Positions 59,438-64,000 of a stretch of 64,000 nucleotides of DNA are shown in pieces. The notes beneath the pieces were generated by a model. The model was not told the origin of the DNA and did no database searches. It saw only the letters and a program-made list of their open reading frames with translations. This DNA is from an uncultured Bacteroidales bacterium (lineage in GTDB: Bacteria > Bacteroidota > Bacteroidia > Bacteroidales > CAIXZF01), in the NCBI GenBank assembly GCA_903923925.1, contig CAIXZF010000029.1, positions 26,124-90,123 of the forward strand, given 5' to 3'. Position 1 is the first letter of the stretch, and each line of letters begins with the position of its first letter. The translations under genes were made by a program, and so were the position numbers.

Positions 59438-62400
59438 ATGAGGCTTTATTTCCAATTATTTATTTTGATTTTCCTTTTTGCAGGAATTGAACCTTTTGCC
59501 TCTGCACAAATCCCAGTCCCATATTCGATCATCTTCGACAACCTGAACGACACTGCCGGCTGGACGCATCATGCCATCAGCGGGACGGACGACTGGGTGA
59601 TGGGAGAACCAACTAAATCTTATCTGAATCAGGCATTTACTTGGCCGAATGCCTGGGTTAACTTTCTTACTGGAAATGCCGCTACAAATTCGAACCGGGT
59701 ACTCGAAACACCAGCCTTTAACCTATCTGACCAGACCAAACATTACGCATTTTCTTTCTACCAGAAAAGAAAGTATTTATCCGGCCCCGGCTATTACGTC
59801 GAATATTCCTTTAACAATGGGCAGACCTGGCAAATTCTGTATACAACTACAGCAAAATCAAAGAATTGGCAGACCAACAGTGGATTTACTTCAAATGCCT
59901 ATAACTCTTTTGTGTGTTCAGCCTACGAATTATTCGCTCTTCAGGGGCAGAATAATGTCAGATTCAGATTCCGGCTAAATACAAACAATTCTGCAGATGA
60001 AGGCTGGCTTATTGACAATTTCAGTATCACGGAAGACTATACCAATGTTTACAGTCAGGCTGGTGATACTATCCGGATCTCAACGAACTGCACACACATC
60101 TACCCAACTACCATATTGGGTCTCGATAATCAGTATCAAAATGCCTATAACATTACTACGAATTGCTATATTTCTACTGATACGATTTTGGATGCAGCTG
60201 ATCTTCTGGTCGGATCAAAGGCAACATTCACTTCCCAGACCATTACAAACTGGTATGCCACATTGAACGTGCCCTCAGGATTGACAGCTGGTCAGTATTA
60301 CCTGCTTTATCAGCATGATGCATTGAATGTTGTTGCGGAAATTAATGAGTCGGATAACTTTGGGTACGATGTGTTGTTCCTTGACCCGGTTCTCCCACTT
60401 CCTTTTACTGATGATTTTGAAAACAGCCCCATCCCCTGGAACACGGTTCTTGGCGGCAACGCAACGATGTTGGTCTGGCAAAAAGGCAAAGGTTACCTTC
60501 ACCATCTCGAAGATGCTCATTCAGGCAAAAATGCATGGCATACTTCGAAATCCAACAACTTTAATTTTAGTTCCTGTGGCTCCACCTGCAATATACAGTA
60601 TGTGGAAAGTCCGTATATCGACCTGTCATCAGGAAATGGCACAAATGTGCTGAACTTCTGGTTTAAAACGGATGTTGAAATGGCTGGTCGTAGTTTAGAG
60701 TATAGTGAGAACTGTGGTCTCAATTGGATTCATATGCTCTACTTACCACATAATAATGAGGATGAATGGGATTATAAAAATATCTCTTTGAATCAGCTTT
60801 CCTATTCAAATAATATAAAATTCAGATTCAAATATTCTGCTGATTATATCCGCTCGGAAGGGATGATTTTTGATGATGTGTATATCGGTCCTCCAAAGCC
60901 GGATCTCAGTATTGAAGGCAACCTCCTGAACAGGTTCGCCTCTGCTTCTTTACTTATAGATACACTGAAATACAAGCTGTGCAACAGCGGAAAAGTAGCT
61001 GCACCGGTTACTGTAACCTCATTCTTCTGGTCGGCAGACACAATTTTTGATTCCTCCGATCAATTTCTTGGAAGTAAACAGGAAGCCATGCTGCCGGATA
61101 CTTCAATGGAATGGAGGTATTTTGCCTATGCCAAACCCACATTTACTGAAGGAAATTATTGTATTTTTTATGTGCTTGATTCTCTGAATACGATCGAGGA
61201 GATGCGCGAGACAAACAATAACGGCTATTTTGCAGTTTCTTTGGAGAATCCTGAGTCATACCCGTATTTCAACGATTTTGAAAACAATACCGACGGCTGG
61301 AGGCATAATGCAACACTTGGCACCGACTCCTGGCGCTGGGGTGTTCCGGCAGGTAATGTTCTGAGTACTGCCTTTTCCGGTACAAAATCATGGATAAGCA
61401 ACACAACTGGTGCTTTACCTTCCTTAAGCAGAATGCACCTATATTCACCGCTTATTGATCTGTCATCCTCTATGCATCCTGTTATTGCCTTCGATATGAA
61501 GCTTAATTGCGATGGTATTTGTAATTGTTTTGAGGCTAAGGCAAATATGAGTTATTCTGTTGATGGCGGTGCCTCCTGGCTTGTACTTGATACTACAAGC
61601 CAATCCTATAACAAGTGGTATTATCCTCTTGAATATGAGGATTATGACGGCAATGATTACTTGTATCAATTTCCTGGATATACAAACCTTTTATTCGCCT
61701 CCAATGAATGGACTTTTTCAGATTTCAACACTTACAACGGCAGGGATACGAAGCGTAACACACGGTATGTGCTCGATATGACTTTCCTTGCCGGCCAACC
61801 CAATGTGAGGTTTCGGTTTAACCTTGGAACATTACACAATGCCAGCCTGCCGATTCCTTTCGAGGGCGCCCTAATTGATAATTTTAAGGTAGCCGAAGCC
61901 AATACGGACCTCATGGTTGATGAAGAGAAACCCTTGATGATCAGTTCGATGGCACATAGCATTAAACTCCTAATGAACATTAAAAACCAGGGAAATTTTT
62001 ATGGGCTGCCTACGACTGCCAGGTTTTATCTTTCAGTTGATACGCTACTTGAAGTGACCGACTCTTTAATCGGACAATTCGATATTCCAAGAATTAAACC
62101 AGATCAGTATTATTATCTTAATACTGCCTGCAATGCACCCGTCAATCTTCCGCTGTTCAAATACCTTATATATCAATTAGATGCAGAAAATGTCGTCGCA
62201 GAATCAAATGAACTGAACAATACAGGTTTCTGGCCATTGGCACTCGATAGCATTAAAACCTACCCGTATTTTATGGATTTCAATGATACTGTGGTCCCGG
62301 GCTGGAATCCTTACATTAAGCCCTATTCTTCAGGAGCAATAATTGGCGGATTTCGTTTCAGAAATATGCTGGTGCAGGGAGAGTACCTGTATCAGACCGA

Positions 62401-63844
62401 TTTCCAATCGGGCGAAATGTTCACTGACCGGATTAATGACCAATCGTGGCTAAAACCAGTCTGGTGCCTGGAGACCCCGGCCTTCGATTTTGAACATTAT
62501 GATACAGTATTTATGTCCTTCGACCTTGCCTGTACTGGGCGCATTTCCTCACTGTTAGATGGTGGCAACCTTGAATATTCAATCGATGGAGGAAATACTT
62601 TTTCATTGCTGAAGGAACAATATGGCCAGTCCTACAACTGGTATACACATTACCTGACCGGCTTTTACAATGAAATGGGCTGGTCGGGGCCACCTGCAGG
62701 CTACGCGGTTTGCGAATTGGATTCCACTTCCTTCGACCTGTCCTTCTTAAAAGGGAAGAAACATGTAGTCCTGAGGTATAAGTATTACAGTAACTGGCTC
62801 TACTGGGGTGGAGGTACAGTGCAGGGAATGCGTATTGACAATTTCAGGATGCAAGCTTTTAACGTGGATTATGTTGCCAATGATTCCATGGTTCCGGTGA
62901 GCGCGAACCTCATACAAACGAGCATCTCACTTCCATATTCCATCACGAACTCTGGCCAGTCGGAAGGAAGAAATACTAAAACCAGGTTCTATTGGTCGGT
63001 CGATAATGTGTTGGACGCCAACGACCAACTCATGCTGACAAAATCCGAGTCCCCTGTTCATTCAGGAAACACCTTATCCGAAACTGCTGTCGTTGCTATT
63101 CCTCAACCCGTTCAGCAAGGAACATACTATGTTTTTTACAAGGCTGATGCGGACACTAACCTTAAGGAACTCAATGAAAATAATAATATTGGATCGTACA
63201 AGATCAATTTTCCTACCCAAGCTAATTACTTTATAAATATTCAGGGAGATACTGTTCATGCTACGGTATTCCAGCCTTCTTTCCAGGTGACCTATTCTAT
63301 TGTAAATAATGGCAACATCAATGGTTTACCGACAATTACTTCATTTTTCTGGTCGGCCGACAGCATTATGGATCTGATGGATGTCAATGTATTGAATGTT
63401 GCAGAGGCCATAATTACTGCTACTGATACAGCCAGTACAACAGTTAGCATTACGTATCCTGATACTCTTGAGTTGCCGCTGTATTATTTGTTCTACAAGG
63501 CCGATCATGACAACTCTATTCCAGAGATTTCGGAAATGGATAATGTTGGTTTCTTTAGAGTGCTAACGGATTACAACAGTGTAATCGGAGAAAATCTGCT
63601 GAAGAATTTCAGGGTTTTTATTTCGGGAAATAATCTGTATATCATCACTTCTGGCCTCATCGCCGACAGGCATTGCCTGTTGGAACTGGTAAATCCGCTC
63701 GGGCAGACGATTGTTTCATCTGGAATTGACCTGAAACAAGGTCCGAACATTTTTCATTTCCCCGATCATTTAAGGCGGGGAATGTACCTGGTTAAGATAA
63801 CAACTAACAAGGTCCGGTATACCAGAAAGTTTTTGAACAACTAA
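59438..63844 (+). CDS. Large secreted CARDB-repeat protein with T9SS sorting domain
   Basis: A 1468-residue exported protein. The signal peptide (residues 1-23) is followed by alternating modules. MAM/laminin-like beta-sandwiches (e.g. 30-190, 330-480, 610-800, 960-1130: WTHHAISGTDDW, FSFYQKRKY, VEYSFNNGQTW, NVRFRFRLN) alternate with CARDB adhesion modules (e.g. VAAPVTVTSFFWSADTIFD, TEGNYCIFYVLDSLN, EMRETNNNGYF). At least five CARDB-type units are seen. The C-terminus (LLKNFRVFISGNNLYII, NPLGQTIV, LRRGMYLVKITTNK, YTRKFL) is a T9SS type A sorting domain. It is likely a cell-surface adhesin. It follows the sulfur operon by 57 bp but has its own promoter element. Confidence 0.9.
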   Translation: MRLYFQLFILIFLFAGIEPFASAQIPVPYSIIFDNLNDTAGWTHHAISGTDDWVMGEPTKSYLNQAFTWPNAWVNFLTGNAATNSNRVLETPAFNLSDQTKHYAFSFYQKRKYLSGPGYYVEYSFNNGQTWQILYTTTAKSKNWQTNSGFTSNAYNSFVCSAYELFALQGQNNVRFRFRLNTNNSADEGWLIDNFSITEDYTNVYSQAGDTIRISTNCTHIYPTTILGLDNQYQNAYNITTNCYISTDTILDAADLLVGSKATFTSQTITNWYATLNVPSGLTAGQYYLLYQHDALNVVAEINESDNFGYDVLFLDPVLPLPFTDDFENSPIPWNTVLGGNATMLVWQKGKGYLHHLEDAHSGKNAWHTSKSNNFNFSSCGSTCNIQYVESPYIDLSSGNGTNVLNFWFKTDVEMAGRSLEYSENCGLNWIHMLYLPHNNEDEWDYKNISLNQLSYSNNIKFRFKYSADYIRSEGMIFDDVYIGPPKPDLSIEGNLLNRFASASLLIDTLKYKLCNSGKVAAPVTVTSFFWSADTIFDSSDQFLGSKQEAMLPDTSMEWRYFAYAKPTFTEGNYCIFYVLDSLNTIEEMRETNNNGYFAVSLENPESYPYFNDFENNTDGWRHNATLGTDSWRWGVPAGNVLSTAFSGTKSWISNTTGALPSLSRMHLYSPLIDLSSSMHPVIAFDMKLNCDGICNCFEAKANMSYSVDGGASWLVLDTTSQSYNKWYYPLEYEDYDGNDYLYQFPGYTNLLFASNEWTFSDFNTYNGRDTKRNTRYVLDMTFLAGQPNVRFRFNLGTLHNASLPIPFEGALIDNFKVAEANTDLMVDEEKPLMISSMAHSIKLLMNIKNQGNFYGLPTTARFYLSVDTLLEVTDSLIGQFDIPRIKPDQYYYLNTACNAPVNLPLFKYLIYQLDAENVVAESNELNNTGFWPLALDSIKTYPYFMDFNDTVVPGWNPYIKPYSSGAIIGGFRFRNMLVQGEYLYQTDFQSGEMFTDRINDQSWLKPVWCLETPAFDFEHYDTVFMSFDLACTGRISSLLDGGNLEYSIDGGNTFSLLKEQYGQSYNWYTHYLTGFYNEMGWSGPPAGYAVCELDSTSFDLSFLKGKKHVVLRYKYYSNWLYWGGGTVQGMRIDNFRMQAFNVDYVANDSMVPVSANLIQTSISLPYSITNSGQSEGRNTKTRFYWSVDNVLDANDQLMLTKSESPVHSGNTLSETAVVAIPQPVQQGTYYVFYKADADTNLKELNENNNIGSYKINFPTQANYFINIQGDTVHATVFQPSFQVTYSIVNNGNINGLPTITSFFWSADSIMDLMDVNVLNVAEAIITATDTASTTVSITYPDTLELPLYYLFYKADHDNSIPEISEMDNVGFFRVLTDYNSVIGENLLKNFRVFISGNNLYIITSGLIADRHCLLELVNPLGQTIVSSGIDLKQGPNIFHFPDHLRRGMYLVKITTNKVRYTRKFLNN

Positions 63845-63905
63845 TGCCTTTGCTTTCAATTTTAGTATCTTATCTTTTACTTTAATGTTTTTTTTGGCAT
63901 AATAT

Positions 63906-64000
63906 TCAGTAGCAATATGCTGGAACTAAGACCAACTCTTTGATTTTCTCTGCCATAATAATCGTTTCTTTTCCGATTTTAGTCATGTAATATTTGTATG
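63906..64000 (-). CDS. 3' end of an unidentified gene (enters from the right edge)
   Basis: The last 95 bp contain one open minus-strand frame ending in TGA at 63908-63906. It reads YKYYMTKIGKETIIMAEKI, then KELVLVPAYCY, which looks like a genuine protein end with a winged-helix-like YYxTxxG pattern. The rest lies outside the window, so no function can be given. The 61 bp between this stop and the CARDB gene contain a T-rich stretch that may end both transcripts. Confidence 0.5.
   Translation of the reverse strand, partial: YKYYMTKIGKETIIMAEKIKELVLVPAYCY

Overview
The window is AT-rich DNA from a member of the Bacteroidota, most likely an anaerobic or facultative environmental lineage. Several large secreted proteins end in type A T9SS sorting domains. 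One protein carries a Fibrobacter/Bacteroidetes paralogous (FISUMP) domain, and several promoters show the Bacteroidetes TAnnTTTG -7 box. SatD/DUF3307 and DUF6132 genes, common in this phylum, are also present. No species can be named from the sequence alone.

Layout. 1-9.7 kb is ordinary chromosome: a fatty-acid oxidation pair (3-hydroxyacyl-CoA dehydrogenase, cut by the window edge, and a crotonase), an MFS exporter, a cysteine-synthase-like enzyme with a Cys-rich tail, a DPP4-type peptidase, two secreted proteins and tRNA-Val(GAC). 9.8-25.5 kb is a partly decayed defence island: AbiEi/AbiEii, a TOTE-type primase-helicase, an AlbA_2 (Schlafen-type) protein, a SEC-C protein whose zinc motif is hidden by a frameshift, an AAA ATPase, wreckage of a type I restriction-modification locus with a SatD/DUF3307 pair, an intact HipBA, a transposase fragment and a broken second hipB. 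Almost all single-base frameshifts that I found lie here. A 94-bp imperfect direct repeat brackets the restriction remnant.

25.6-28.4 kb holds an SDR/aldehyde dehydrogenase pair and a GyrI-like protein. 28.4-39.2 kb is a seven-gene minus-strand polysaccharide operon: glycosyltransferases, FemAB-like acyltransferases, UDP-GlcNAc 2-epimerase and a deacetylase. 39.4-41 kb has a SufS-like class V aminotransferase.

The most unusual part is 41.4-59.4 kb. A methyltransferase, an unannotated 38-residue Cys-containing peptide, a radical SAM/SPASM maturase, a thioredoxin-thioredoxin reductase fusion and a DUF302 protein lie in one tight operon, which looks like a RiPP-type cassette tied to thiol redox chemistry. 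A 20-bp promoter box (19/20 identical) is shared with the DUF6132/DUF2892 divergent pair 4.2 kb away, next to a Crp/Fnr regulator. Beside it are a cytochrome b fused to a twelve-haem c-type region, a Rieske protein, a PsrABC/PhsABC-like molybdoenzyme, two YeeE/YedE half-transporters and two membrane-anchored rhodanese-like proteins. The rhodanese-like proteins lack the catalytic Cys but both end in Gly-Gly-Gly-Cys. Together these suggest quinone-linked sulfur or polysulfide respiration with sulfur uptake and transfer outside the cytoplasmic membrane. The window closes with a 1468-residue secreted CARDB protein and the 3' end of an unidentified gene.
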